A DNA stretch of 64,000 bases from Tengunoibacter tsumagoiensis. GTDB taxonomy: Bacteria > Chloroflexota > Ktedonobacteria > Ktedonobacterales > Ktedonobacteraceae. Under the pieces are notes generated by a model. It worked only from the letters and a program-made list of their open reading frames with translations. It ran no database searches and had not been told where the DNA came from. The position numbers and the translations under genes are program-made. Shown piece by piece: positions 49,106-57,512 of the stretch (within the stretch, counting starts at the first letter, position 1; each line of letters opens with the position of its first letter). The stretch is from the NCBI RefSeq assembly GCF_003967535.1, contig NZ_BIFR01000002.1:1302001-1366000 (forward strand), written 5' to 3'.

Positions 49106-50847
49106 GGTTGTACCTCACTATGAACGGTTCGTAACAGGTGCGAGAAGCGTGAATTGGGATCGCGAGCCAGGTTTATACGAGCGCCATATTCGCGGATACG
49201 GCCCTCCTCAAGAATGAGGATGGAGTCGGCACGCTTCACAGTACTCAAGCGATGAGCGATGATGATCGCAGTTCGTCCATACAAAAGTTTGTCGATAGCC
49301 TGTTCCAATAATCGCTCTGTAGCTGGATCAAGGCGCGAAGAAGGCTCATCCAGAATCACGACCGAGGGATCTTTCAGAAAAACGCGCACAAATGCTAACA
49401 ACTGCGCTTCGCCAGCGGACAGCCCTCCACCATTAGGCGCAAGTCGCGTATCAAGCCCCTGTGGTAAATGGTGGTACCACCTGAGCATTCCCAGGTCCGT
49501 CAGGGCTGCAAGGATACGTGCATCATCAATCGTGCGATCAAAAAAGGTGAGATTATCTCGAACGCTGGCCTCAAATAACTGGACCTCTTGTGTCACCAGA
49601 CCAATTGTTTTACGTAAATCAGCCCGTGCAGCGGTACGGAGATCGGTCCCGTTCAGGCGAATCAGGCCAGATGCAGGATCATAGAGCCGAAAGAGCAAAC
49701 GCGCGATCGTCGACTTGCCGCTCCCGGTCCGCCCCAGGACGCCTAATACCTCGCCTGCTTGCAAGCGAAACGAAAGGTGGTGTACGACCATCACCTCATC
49801 ATCATATCCAAAGGAAACGTCCACAAACTCGACTGGGAGCGCACAAGAGGGGAAGACCACGCCTGGCCCATCCTTCATCCGACTGCGCACATGCAAGAGA
49901 TCATAAACCCGTGTGACACTCGCGCGCGCCTTTTGGAAATCTTCTAACTGCTCTGAAATGATAATCATAGGTAAGAAAAGCATTTGAATGTAATAGTAGA
50001 TCAGGAACGCCATCCCTAATGACACCATCCCTGCTCCATACAACCAGGCCGCGAGCAGGAAAGCAATCACTGTGCCAATGGCAAAGCACAGTTGCGGCAC
50101 ACTCCAGGGAAGAACGGAGATCAAGCGAGCACGTAGCGTGGTAAAAAAGCGTCGGCGGGCATGCAGAAAAAAGTGGCGCATCACATAGCTTTCAGCCCCG
50201 CTTGAGCGAATATCTTCCGTCCCTCCCAGACGCTCTTCAAGAAAGCCATAGAGGTCTGCATTGGCCTGGCGCACCGCTTGCCAGGAGGGAACCGTCACCT
50301 GGCTGACAACATTGATCAGCATACCAGCCAGCAACGCAAAAAGCGTAAGGGCAAGGCCAGTATGCCATTCCTGGAACCAGGTAATGACCAGTATTCCAAC
50401 GAGCAAAAGAAGATTGCCCAGTACCTGAAGCACGAACTGGGCAAAGAAGTTGCCTAGCATGGCAACATCACCATCAATACGTTCGATCAACTCTCCAGGC
50501 AAGTGTTCTTTATAAAAAGAAAGATCAAGCTGTAACAGATGCCTCGTCAGATCGATACGGAGCGCATTGGTCGCACGCCAACCAATGCGCTCGCTGGTGT
50601 ATGCTGCCCAGACTCCCATGCTTTGCTGGCCCAACGTGACGACCAGAAAGAGAACGGCAATCGGGATGAGCGACGTATGCCTATCAGCCAGAGTCGCATC
50701 ATCGAGAAAAACACGAAGGATCTGCGGGCCAATCAGTTTCAGTGCTAATTCAGTGCCAAAGAGCAGAGCGAAAAGAAGGACGCGCCGCCACTGAGGGATC
50801 AGATATGTAGCAAGAAGACGGCGATATTCCGGTAGGGAGAGTTGCAT
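49102..50847 (-). CDS. ABC exporter half-protein, first subunit (lanthipeptide-locus exporter)
   Basis: This 581-aa half-transporter with N-terminal MQLSLPEYRRLLATYLIPQW has membrane helices to ~310 and an ATPase domain. Walker A is LGRTGSGKSTIARLLFRLYDPASG, the signature GGGLSAGEAQLLAFVRVF, Walker B SVVILDEPSSRLDPATE with catalytic Glu, and H-loop AHRLSTV. The start is ATG 50847 with GAGGAAG 9 nt upstream; a longer frame to 50988 lacks support. It is expressed with the 47363 subunit from a promoter at 51165-51194. Confidence 0.93.
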   Translation of the reverse strand: MQLSLPEYRRLLATYLIPQWRRVLLFALLFGTELALKLIGPQILRVFLDDATLADRHTSLIPIAVLFLVVTLGQQSMGVWAAYTSERIGWRATNALRIDLTRHLLQLDLSFYKEHLPGELIERIDGDVAMLGNFFAQFVLQVLGNLLLLVGILVITWFQEWHTGLALTLFALLAGMLINVVSQVTVPSWQAVRQANADLYGFLEERLGGTEDIRSSGAESYVMRHFFLHARRRFFTTLRARLISVLPWSVPQLCFAIGTVIAFLLAAWLYGAGMVSLGMAFLIYYYIQMLFLPMIIISEQLEDFQKARASVTRVYDLLHVRSRMKDGPGVVFPSCALPVEFVDVSFGYDDEVMVVHHLSFRLQAGEVLGVLGRTGSGKSTIARLLFRLYDPASGLIRLNGTDLRTAARADLRKTIGLVTQEVQLFEASVRDNLTFFDRTIDDARILAALTDLGMLRWYHHLPQGLDTRLAPNGGGLSAGEAQLLAFVRVFLKDPSVVILDEPSSRLDPATERLLEQAIDKLLYGRTAIIIAHRLSTVKRADSILILEEGRIREYGARINLARDPNSRFSHLLRTVHSEVQP

Positions 50848-51036
50848 AAAGAGCTTCCTCACGACAGAACACGAACAAAAGTTTGTTCGTTGTCCGAATA
50901 GGCATGGTGCAGGTGCAGACAAACACCAGGACCTGAGGAAGGGGTGAACATTCTGAGAGTGAAGCGGAAGAAACCCAAACAAGGCCATGGGAGCTTGTCA
51001 AATGCAACCCACAGCCTGCTTTCTTAACAGTTTACC

Positions 51037-51126
51037 TCAAAATGTGCCTGGAAAAGGGCAGAATGCGGCTATGGGCAACTGGAGGAATATGATGAAGAGG
51101 CGAGTAAGCAACAAGCGCCAGGCCAT
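51037..51126 (-). CDS. 29-aa hydrophobic leader ORF upstream of ABC operon
   Basis: A short frame from ATG 51126 encodes MAWRLLLTRLFIIFLQLPIA then AFCPFPGTF. It lies 40 nt downstream of the promoter and is preceded by GGAAAAGGATGG. It sits in a roughly 300-nt leader before the first ABC gene. It could be a regulatory leader peptide, but no attenuator hairpin is visible downstream. Confidence is low because of its length. Confidence 0.3.
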   Translation of the reverse strand: MAWRLLLTRLFIIFLQLPIAAFCPFPGTF

Positions 51127-51164
51127 AAAGAACCATCCTTTTCCAAATTTTCTGTGTGAAGATA

Positions 51165-51194
51165 AGTGTAACAGACCAGCAGATGCGTTGTCAA
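51165..51194 (-). promoter_or_regulatory. Sigma-70-type promoter for ABC exporter pair
   Basis: On the minus strand TTGACA (-35) and TACACT (-10) are separated by 18 nt. It reads toward the ABC pair and the short leader frame, and lies in the 500-nt gap between the divergent ABC pair and MFS gene. Confidence 0.55.
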
Positions 51195-51490
51195 TTGCGT
51201 GTATACAACGCATTCACTCAGTAGCAAAGAAGATAATCAAGTGATCAGAGGGCGATGGAGTAGCTTTCACAGATTATAGAAGTCTATAGTTTTATAAATA
51301 ATTGAAAATAAGTAACAAAAATCTAAAGGTGGTGGACGATTTCTCATTATTATTATAACAGAAGTTGTCAAGAAGAGACATTGTTCGAAAGAATGGTGTT
51401 TCTACATTTAAGATGATTTATACTCTTCTCATCTCTTATAGGGATAGCGTTTCTCTCAAGAGTTTCTTTTCGAAAGGTGGAAGAGCATCC

Positions 51491-52732
51491 ATGGCACTGA
51501 AATCGTCTCTCTGGCACAATCGCGATTTCCTTTTATTATGGAGCGGACAGACACTTTCGAGTGTTGGTACTGCTGTCTCACTCTTGGCCTTTCCTTTGCT
51601 CATATTAGCTGTAACACGTTCACCAGCTCAGGCTGGGTTTATTAGCGCTATGCGCTCGCTGACCTATTTACTCTTTGTGCTTCCAGCGGGAGCTCTCGTT
51701 GACCGCTGGGATCGTAAGCGAGTGATGGTTGTGTGTGATGCTGGACGATTATTGAGCATGGCAAGCATTTTCTTTATTGGGATATCTGGCAGGCTCACAA
51801 TCGAGGTGTTATATATAACAGGGTTTCTTGATGCCCTGTTAGGAACGTTCTTTAGTATTGCAGAAGTTTCTTGTTTACCTCAAATTGTTGACAGAGCACA
51901 GTTACCTTCCGCAATGGGACGCACACAGGCAACTACAGGCATTATGAATCTCGTTGGATCTCCACTTGGAGGGTTACTCTTTTCAATACAGATGTTTTTG
52001 CCTTTCCTCGCAGATGCTGCCTCTTATCTGGCTTCATTGGTTTCGCTATTATTCATGCGAGTCCAGTTTCAAGAACAGCGAGAGGCAATAGATCAGCATC
52101 TCTTCAAGGATATCGCAGAAGGTTTACACTGGCTCTGGAAACAACCCATCTTACGTGCAATGGCACTTGTCACTTCTGGAAATGTCTTCTTCGGGGCAGG
52201 TCAAACACTTATCGTAATTATTATCGCACAATCACATCACGCATCCAGTGAAAAAATTGGAATCATCTTGAGCATCGGAGGAATTGGAGGGATTATAGGA
52301 TCAATGGTAGCAGCGAAGGTGCAACAACGTGTCCGCTTTGCTGTTGTGATCCTTGGAGTACTTTGGTTGGATGCCTTGCTATGGATACCGTTGATATCAT
52401 TGCCATCTCTATTGTTGCTCGGATGTACAGTTGGAACTACCTATTTCCTAAGCCCAATCTATAATATTGTGAATATGGGCTATCGATTTAAGCTCACTCC
52501 TGATGCAATGCGTGGCAGAGTAAACAGTGTCTCACGCCTGATTAGCAATGGTCTAGCACCTTTGGGGCTAACACTTACAGGGTTATTATTGCAATACTAT
52601 GGTGCGCAAGTGACCATCATGTTTGCAGTGGGCGGTCAGTTATTGCTTGCATTCTGTGCTATGACAAGTAGCTCAATCAGATATGCACATGTTCTTGACC
52701 TTTCACATCGACATAGCGCTAGTCCAGATTGA
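51491..52732 (+). CDS. MFS transporter (EntS/macrolide-efflux type)
   Basis: This 413-aa 12-helix secondary exporter begins LWHNRDFLLLWSGQTLSSVGTAVSLLAFPLLI and has the loop 2-3 motif GALVDRWDRKRVMVVCDAGR (typical MFS motif A, 'G.LaDR.dRr.v'). It belongs to the MFS_3/enterobactin-exporter or macrolide-efflux-like group, probably H+-coupled. The start is ATG 51491 with AAAGGTGG 12 nt upstream; an upstream TTG start extension is not supported. The substrate is unknown. It ends 11 nt before the bidirectional hairpin at 52743. Confidence 0.9.
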   Translation: MALKSSLWHNRDFLLLWSGQTLSSVGTAVSLLAFPLLILAVTRSPAQAGFISAMRSLTYLLFVLPAGALVDRWDRKRVMVVCDAGRLLSMASIFFIGISGRLTIEVLYITGFLDALLGTFFSIAEVSCLPQIVDRAQLPSAMGRTQATTGIMNLVGSPLGGLLFSIQMFLPFLADAASYLASLVSLLFMRVQFQEQREAIDQHLFKDIAEGLHWLWKQPILRAMALVTSGNVFFGAGQTLIVIIIAQSHHASSEKIGIILSIGGIGGIIGSMVAAKVQQRVRFAVVILGVLWLDALLWIPLISLPSLLLLGCTVGTTYFLSPIYNIVNMGYRFKLTPDAMRGRVNSVSRLISNGLAPLGLTLTGLLLQYYGAQVTIMFAVGGQLLLAFCAMTSSSIRYAHVLDLSHRHSASPD

Positions 52733-52742
52733 AGAACAAAAA

Positions 52743-52775
52743 GCCAGGAACGGATCAAGTTGATCCATTCCTGGC
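52743..52775. terminator. Bidirectional terminator hairpin (first copy)
   Basis: GCCAGGAACGGATCAA pairs with TTGATCCATTCCTGGC (one mismatch). It lies between the convergent MFS and transglycosylase genes. An identical copy is at 56375-56407 in the duplicated block. Confidence 0.65.
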
Positions 52776-52808
52776 GGAAGAAGGTCTGTTTCCAGCTCGC
52801 AGGTGAGA

Positions 52809-53399
52809 CTAGCCCATAATCGTGTGGACATAGTGCTGTGTCTCAGCAGGGGTATAAGCGAGCCAGTTGGCACCCCCAGCATTAACCGCAGCATTCACAT
52901 TGCCAGGGCCAGCATTATAGGCGGCCAACGCCTTGGCATAATTGCCACCATACATGCGGCTGAGGTCGGCCATATGGCGAGCGGCTCCATCCAGCGCCGA
53001 ATTGGGATCGTAGGGATTGACACCCAGGGCCGCAGCCGTTCCGGGCATAAACTGGGCAATCCCGATTGCCCCAACCGAAGAGCGAGCATTGGGATTAAAG
53101 CCACTCTCTTGCTGAATCTGACGGACAAAGAGATCGGGACTGATACCATGACGAAGAGCCGCAGCGCGGGCCACGCTCTCATAGGAGCTATTTGCAGCAA
53201 CCGAAGCCGTCTGAACCTGAACGGTTCGTGAGGGAGAAGCCGCAGTGGCAGCGGTGTGTGGTGTCGCGAAGAAGGTCTGGAAGCCCATGAAACCGGTCAG
53301 CGCAAGACCAGCAACGGAACCAGCCAGCATCGCACTCCAGCCAGCAGCTTTCTTCTGGGTTGCAGGACGATTGGAGTGGAGGGTGGTTGGAGTGATCAT
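52809..53399 (-). CDS. SLT-domain lytic transglycosylase (copy A)
   Basis: This 196-aa secreted or membrane-anchored muramidase-type enzyme has an N-terminal hydrophobic helix SAMLAGSVAGLALTGFMGFQTFF and an Ala/Ser/Thr-rich linker. It then has an SLT domain: YESVARAAALRHGISPDLFVRQIQQESGFNPNARSSVGAIGIAQFMPGTAAALGVNPYDP with the catalytic Glu in IQQESGF, and NYAKALAAYNAGPGNVNAA. It cleaves peptidoglycan glycosidic bonds forming anhydro ends. The start is ATG 53399 with AAAGGGA. It duplicates the gene at 56441. Confidence 0.92.
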   Translation of the reverse strand: MITPTTLHSNRPATQKKAAGWSAMLAGSVAGLALTGFMGFQTFFATPHTAATAASPSRTVQVQTASVAANSSYESVARAAALRHGISPDLFVRQIQQESGFNPNARSSVGAIGIAQFMPGTAAALGVNPYDPNSALDGAARHMADLSRMYGGNYAKALAAYNAGPGNVNAAVNAGGANWLAYTPAETQHYVHTIMG

Positions 53400-53659
53400 G
53401 TTCAGTACGTTCCCTTTCGTGTCAGTATGGTAAGGAGAGCACACCGTGTGTTCTCGCACATATTTCTGTCTGGTTGTCTATGAGATGTATCAACACCGTG
53501 TGGTATTGAACAAGTAGGTGTTGTTTTCTTCAACACCCACAGTATAGAAGCTCAGGCTCACGACGGCCTCACATTCTCAACCAGATTTCTAGCGGGAACC
53601 TCACAATGACTTTTGTTTGGTGAACAAAGAATTCCCTTTGTTCCTCTCTTGCTTTATCT

Positions 53660-53702
53660 ATATCGATTCGGTATACTGATAATAGTAGTATCGAACCGAT
53701 AT
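53660..53702 (+). promoter_or_regulatory. Inverted-repeat operator upstream of padR
   Basis: ATATCGATTCGGTATAC (53660-53676) is mirrored by GTATCGAACCGATAT (53688-53702) with small mismatches and an 11-nt spacer. It covers the position of the promoter for the PadR gene (start 53723), fitting autoregulation by a PadR dimer. Confidence 0.6.
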
Positions 53703-53722
53703 AGTGTAAGGCAGGCAGAGCA

Positions 53723-54349
53723 TTGGCAGAGAAGCAGAATCTACCAGAGAAAAAAGACATTAGACGAAACAGCGGTGGGCGTAGTCCTCACCCTGCTTAT
53801 GAATTGTTTGTGGTGGGTGAACTCATGAATGGGCCTCAACATGGCTATAAACTCCACGCGATCATCCAGCGCATTTTAGGTCCATTTCATCGGCTTAGCT
53901 GGGGGACACTCTATCCCCTTATTCGTCGACTTGAACAACAAGGTCTGATTACGTTCGAGAGTGAACAAGACGATACTACAGCTTCTCAAGAGAGGCATAG
54001 ACAGACACGCAAACTCTATCATCTCACTGATGCTGGTCGGGAGCATTTCTTTACCCTCATGCGTGACCCGGGTGAATATGATTCGGACTACCCAGACCTG
54101 TTTGTGGTCAAACTCTCCAAGTTCAGCCTGGTGGACGCTGCCCTACAACTTGCTGTGTTACAGCAGTATCGCGAGTACCTCCACATTTTGCGCGAACATT
54201 ACGCGCGTGGAAGCAGTATGGTGGTGTCCAACCCTGGAATTCAGGACCAGGAGCGTCCTTTCATCCTGCAGTTAGCTGACTACCACATTCACTCGTGTGA
54301 TGCTACGTTAGCCTGGCTTGAGACGAAGATTACCGATTTGATGGAATAG
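53723..54349 (+). CDS. PadR-family transcriptional regulator
   Basis: This 208-aa PadR protein has the winged-helix domain AYELFVVGELMNGPQHGYKLHAIIQRILGPFHRLSWGTLYPLIRRLEQQGLITFE (~19-75) and HRQTRKLYHLTDAGREHFF, then a C-terminal helical Vir-like dimerisation half. It starts at TTG 53723 (MAEKQNLPEKKDI); an ATG start would fall inside the HTH. The downstream multicopper oxidase gene follows after 34 nt, so it likely controls that gene. Confidence 0.88.
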   Translation: MAEKQNLPEKKDIRRNSGGRSPHPAYELFVVGELMNGPQHGYKLHAIIQRILGPFHRLSWGTLYPLIRRLEQQGLITFESEQDDTTASQERHRQTRKLYHLTDAGREHFFTLMRDPGEYDSDYPDLFVVKLSKFSLVDAALQLAVLQQYREYLHILREHYARGSSMVVSNPGIQDQERPFILQLADYHIHSCDATLAWLETKITDLME

Positions 54350-54383
54350 TAGAAGAAATCTGAGAGTTGAGAAATAAGACAGT

Positions 54384-55994
54384 ATGAAAAACCAGCGAGA
54401 AACAGAACAGCAGGAAAGCGTCATCGAGCCCCAGGTAGGGGGGCCAGTAGCGAAAAAGCAGAAGCGAAAGAAATTAGTGAAGCGCTTTCTTCTGGGTGTA
54501 CTTTGTTTTCTGCTCATAGTCGGTGGCGGTATTGGATGGGGCATGTGGTCTTCTCGCTATCCCGAGAGGATCAATATGGGGACTGCCTGCCATACGGAAG
54601 ATATGAAAGATATGAAAGATATGAATATGAGCGATATGGGAAGCATGTGCCAGGCTGGGCACTCTGGTTCCGGTACGCCCATAGACACTCTACAAGCGCC
54701 TCAGACAGCTGCTCACATCGATACATTCACTCTGACAGCTCAACCTGCTCACCTTTCCTTTGGTTCTGGCAATGCCAGCGATGCCTGGACCTTCAATGGC
54801 ACCTCACCCGGACCCACACTCCATGTGCGACAGGGGGATCTAGTGATGGTACATCTTGTCAATCACCTCTCCTTTGGAGTCACTATCCATTGGCATGGTA
54901 TGACCGTTCCCAACAGTGCAGATGGGGTCGCAGGCGTCACTCAAGACGCCGTCAAACCAGGACAGACCTATACCTATCGGTTTCTGGCAAAAGATGCCGG
55001 GACGTACTGGTATCACTCGCATCAGGAAAGCTTTGAACAAACAGGCCATGGCCTTTATGGGATGGTCATTGTCACTCCCATCATTTCTACAGTACATGAT
55101 GATGTCGATACAGCGCTTGCTCTCCATACCTGGAATAGCAGCCCAACGCTCAACGGAGCCATGGGTACGGTGCATGTCTCAGCACAATCAGGTCAGTGGG
55201 TTCGCCTGCGCCTTGTCAATACCGATAATTATCCTTATCACTTGACGCTGGTTGGGACGCCTTTCCTGGTTGCTGCGCTCGATGGGCACGATATCAACGG
55301 ACCAACGCCATTGACAGCGGTGCCCCTCTCAATTGATGGAGGGCAGCGCTATGACCTGCGCTTCCATATGCCTGAGAATGGTCCAGTCGCGCTGCTCATT
55401 GCCAAAGATGGTGACCAACAGTATGCAAAGGCGCCCGTGGTGCTTGTTGGGCAGGGACAATATGTTTCCAGTGCTCTTCCCTCTCTCAGCCAGAACGAGT
55501 TTAACTTTGCAACCTACGGGCAGCCGCGAACAGACCCCATCACCCTCCAGAGCCACTTTGATATGACCTATACAATCTCCCTTGGCTTCACCATTGGTTT
55601 TTCCAATAGTCGGCCTGGGCCGGTCTTTACCTTGAATGGCAAATCCTTCCCGAATAGTCCTGAAATTGTGGTCAAGCCAGGACAGCTCATTCGACTCCAT
55701 TTCGAGAATAATGCGGATAGTGGTATCCACCCGATGCATCTGCATGGACATACCTTCACTGTATTGACAAAGAATGGTCGGGCACTGGCCGGAAGTCCTG
55801 TACACCTCGATACCATCAGTGTGCGACCTCATGAGAGCTATGATGTAGCTTTTTACGCAGACAACCCTGGGTTATGGATGCTCCATTGCCATAATCTGTT
55901 TCATGCCAATCACGGCATGGATATGATGGTCGTGTATCCCAACATCTCTACCCCCTATACGATTGGCAATGCATCAGAAAATTTCCCTGATTAA
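54384..55994 (+). CDS. Multicopper oxidase (cupredoxin-type), membrane-anchored
   Basis: This 536-aa copper enzyme has an N-terminal cytosolic Lys-rich segment, a signal-anchor helix (FLLGVLCFLLIVGGGIGWGMW), and a Met/Asp/His-rich linker (TEDMKDMKDMNMSDMGSM), likely metal-binding. Three cupredoxin domains follow with the copper motifs IHWHGM, WYHSHQ, HPMHLHGHTF and MLHCHNLFHANHGMDMMV (all T1/T2/T3 ligands). It oxidises phenols, metals or amines using O2 outside the cell. PadR is its likely regulator. Confidence 0.93.
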   Translation: MKNQRETEQQESVIEPQVGGPVAKKQKRKKLVKRFLLGVLCFLLIVGGGIGWGMWSSRYPERINMGTACHTEDMKDMKDMNMSDMGSMCQAGHSGSGTPIDTLQAPQTAAHIDTFTLTAQPAHLSFGSGNASDAWTFNGTSPGPTLHVRQGDLVMVHLVNHLSFGVTIHWHGMTVPNSADGVAGVTQDAVKPGQTYTYRFLAKDAGTYWYHSHQESFEQTGHGLYGMVIVTPIISTVHDDVDTALALHTWNSSPTLNGAMGTVHVSAQSGQWVRLRLVNTDNYPYHLTLVGTPFLVAALDGHDINGPTPLTAVPLSIDGGQRYDLRFHMPENGPVALLIAKDGDQQYAKAPVVLVGQGQYVSSALPSLSQNEFNFATYGQPRTDPITLQSHFDMTYTISLGFTIGFSNSRPGPVFTLNGKSFPNSPEIVVKPGQLIRLHFENNADSGIHPMHLHGHTFTVLTKNGRALAGSPVHLDTISVRPHESYDVAFYADNPGLWMLHCHNLFHANHGMDMMVVYPNISTPYTIGNASENFPD

Positions 55995-56170
55995 CGTCCG
56001 GAAGAAGCCTCCTTGTTCATGCCAGGTGAAAACGGCGAAAGGCTCGCCCCCCTGTTTTTGATAACAAAGAGTGACCCTTTCGACAATGGCGAAATAGACC
56101 AGCTGGCTGTGTCCTGGTCAGGCACCAGGGACCGGAACAAGCTTTATGCGAATCATCCGCCAGCAGTGGT

Positions 56171-56374
56171 CTATTTTTGATCTTTTTTGTCCCTCAACTC
56201 CATCAGTGCCAGTAATCCATCCGCGAGGCCTCCTCGCCAGCAGAAAAGATCATGCCCTCCATTGAATTCCGTATAGTGAACTTCATACCCTTTTGCAAGC
56301 AGAACATCGCGCAAATGCCTATTCGTGACAATGATATTGGTAAAGGAATTGTCAGAATACTCAAGTAGACAAAA
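56171..56374 (-). pseudogene. C-terminal fragment of an enterochelin-esterase-like hydrolase
   Basis: The minus-strand frame reads NIIVTNRHLRDVLLAKGYEV, then HYTEFNGGHDLFCWRGGLAD and ends MELRDKKDQK. It matches the C-terminus of the putative esterase (Fes/D-like) family, including the catalytic His in FNGGHD. The rest of the gene is missing because the sequence joins the duplicated transglycosylase block at ~56374. A second smaller relic of the same family tail lies at 61425-61478. Confidence 0.65.
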
Positions 56375-56407
56375 GCCAGGAACGGATCAAGTTGATCCAT
56401 TCCTGGC
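56375..56407. terminator. Terminator hairpin (second copy)
   Basis: Identical to the stem at 52743-52775, 34 nt beyond the stop of the second transglycosylase gene (56441, minus strand). Confidence 0.6.
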
Positions 56408-56440
56408 GGAAGAAGGTCTGTTTCCAGTTCGCAGGTGAGA

Positions 56441-57031
56441 CTAGCCCATAATCGTGTGGACATAGTGCTGTGTCTCAGCAGGGGTATAGGCGAGCCAGTT
56501 GGCACCACCAGCATTGACCGCAGCATTCACATTGCCGGGGCCTGCATTATAGGCGGCCAGCGCCTTGGCATAATTGCCACCATACATGCGGCTGAGGTCC
56601 GCCATATGGCGAGCGGCCCCATCCAGCGCCGAATTGGGATCGTAGGGATTGACACCCAGGGCCGCAGCCGTTCCGGGCATAAACTGTGCAATCCCGATCG
56701 CACCCACCGAAGAGCGAGCATTGGGATTAAAGCCACTCTCTTGCTGAATCTGACGGACAAAGAGATCCGGACTGATACCATGACGAAGAGCCGCAGCGCG
56801 GGCCACGCTCTCATAGGAGCTGTTTGCAGCAATCGAAGCCGTCTGAACCTGGACGGTTCGTGAGGGAGAAGCCGCAGTGGCAGCGGTGTGTGGTGTCGCG
56901 AAGAAGGTCTGGAAGCCCATGAAACCGGTCAGCGCAAGACCAGCAACGGAACCAGCCAGCATCGCACTCCAGCCAGCAGCTTTCTTCTGGGTTGCAGGAC
57001 GATTGGAGTGGAGGGTGGTTGGAGTGATCAT
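56441..57031 (-). CDS. SLT-domain lytic transglycosylase (copy B)
   Basis: This 196-aa protein is nearly identical to copy A at 52809: same N-terminal anchor, same SLT catalytic Glu (IQQESGFNPNARSSVGAIG) and same YNAGPGN motif. The few residue changes include a Val-to-Ile change (SVAANSS to SIAANSS). The start is ATG 57031. Both copies have the same upstream region, so both may be expressed. Confidence 0.92.
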   Translation of the reverse strand: MITPTTLHSNRPATQKKAAGWSAMLAGSVAGLALTGFMGFQTFFATPHTAATAASPSRTVQVQTASIAANSSYESVARAAALRHGISPDLFVRQIQQESGFNPNARSSVGAIGIAQFMPGTAAALGVNPYDPNSALDGAARHMADLSRMYGGNYAKALAAYNAGPGNVNAAVNAGGANWLAYTPAETQHYVHTIMG

Positions 57032-57432
57032 GTTCAGTACGTTCCCTTTCGTATCAGTGATGGTAAGGAGAGCACACCGTGTGTTCTCGCACATATTTCT
57101 GTCTGGTTGTCTATGAGATGTATCAACACCGTGTGGTATTGAACAAGTAGGTGTTGTTTTCTTCAACACCCACAGTATAGAAGCTCAGGCTCACGACGAC
57201 CTCACATTCTCAACCAGATTTCTAGCGGGAACCTCACAATGACGTTTGTTTGGTGAACGATGAAGCGTTGGGGAATGAAAGAGCGTTCTCGGAGGGAGAT
57301 CAGAAGCATCAGCAGTAGATTTTCAGATGTGTGGAAGCGGTCCAAACCAGCTCCTATAGAGGTATTCCCCGCGAAAAAAAGGCCCTGGTTGGCCTGAATG
57401 TGCTACTCCCTGTCTCAAGCGTGGGCTGTCTT

Positions 57433-57488
57433 CTCCCCGGTCGGGAGCAGGCGGTGTGTGTTATTCACCTGCTCTCGCGACCGGGGAG
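57433..57488. repeat. Long imperfect inverted repeat
   Basis: CTCCCCGGTCGGGAGCAGG (57433-57451) pairs with CCTGCTCTCGCGACCGGGGAG (57468-57488) around a 16-nt loop with small bulges. It lies 25 nt beyond the minus-strand SDR stop, so it may terminate that transcript; no T tract is present. Confidence 0.5.
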
Positions 57489-57512
57489 TGTGTGGTGCCG
57501 GGCGAGTCTATC

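Larger units (their letters stand above)
52739..53627. repeat. Direct repeat copy A (about 890 bp), lytic transglycosylase block
   Basis: Nearly identical to 56371-57256, containing the transglycosylase gene with its terminator and upstream region. The match begins at AAAAGCCAGGAACGG and ends just after TTTGTTTGGTGAAC. Copies differ at scattered single bases, including silent changes in the gene. Confidence 0.85.
56371..57256. repeat. Direct repeat copy B (about 890 bp), lytic transglycosylase block
   Basis: Second copy of the block at 52739-53627, same orientation. One end joins the esterase fragment and the other meets unrelated sequence, giving clear junctions at ~56372 and ~57256. The two copies flank the PadR and multicopper oxidase genes in direct orientation. 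Confidence 0.85.
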
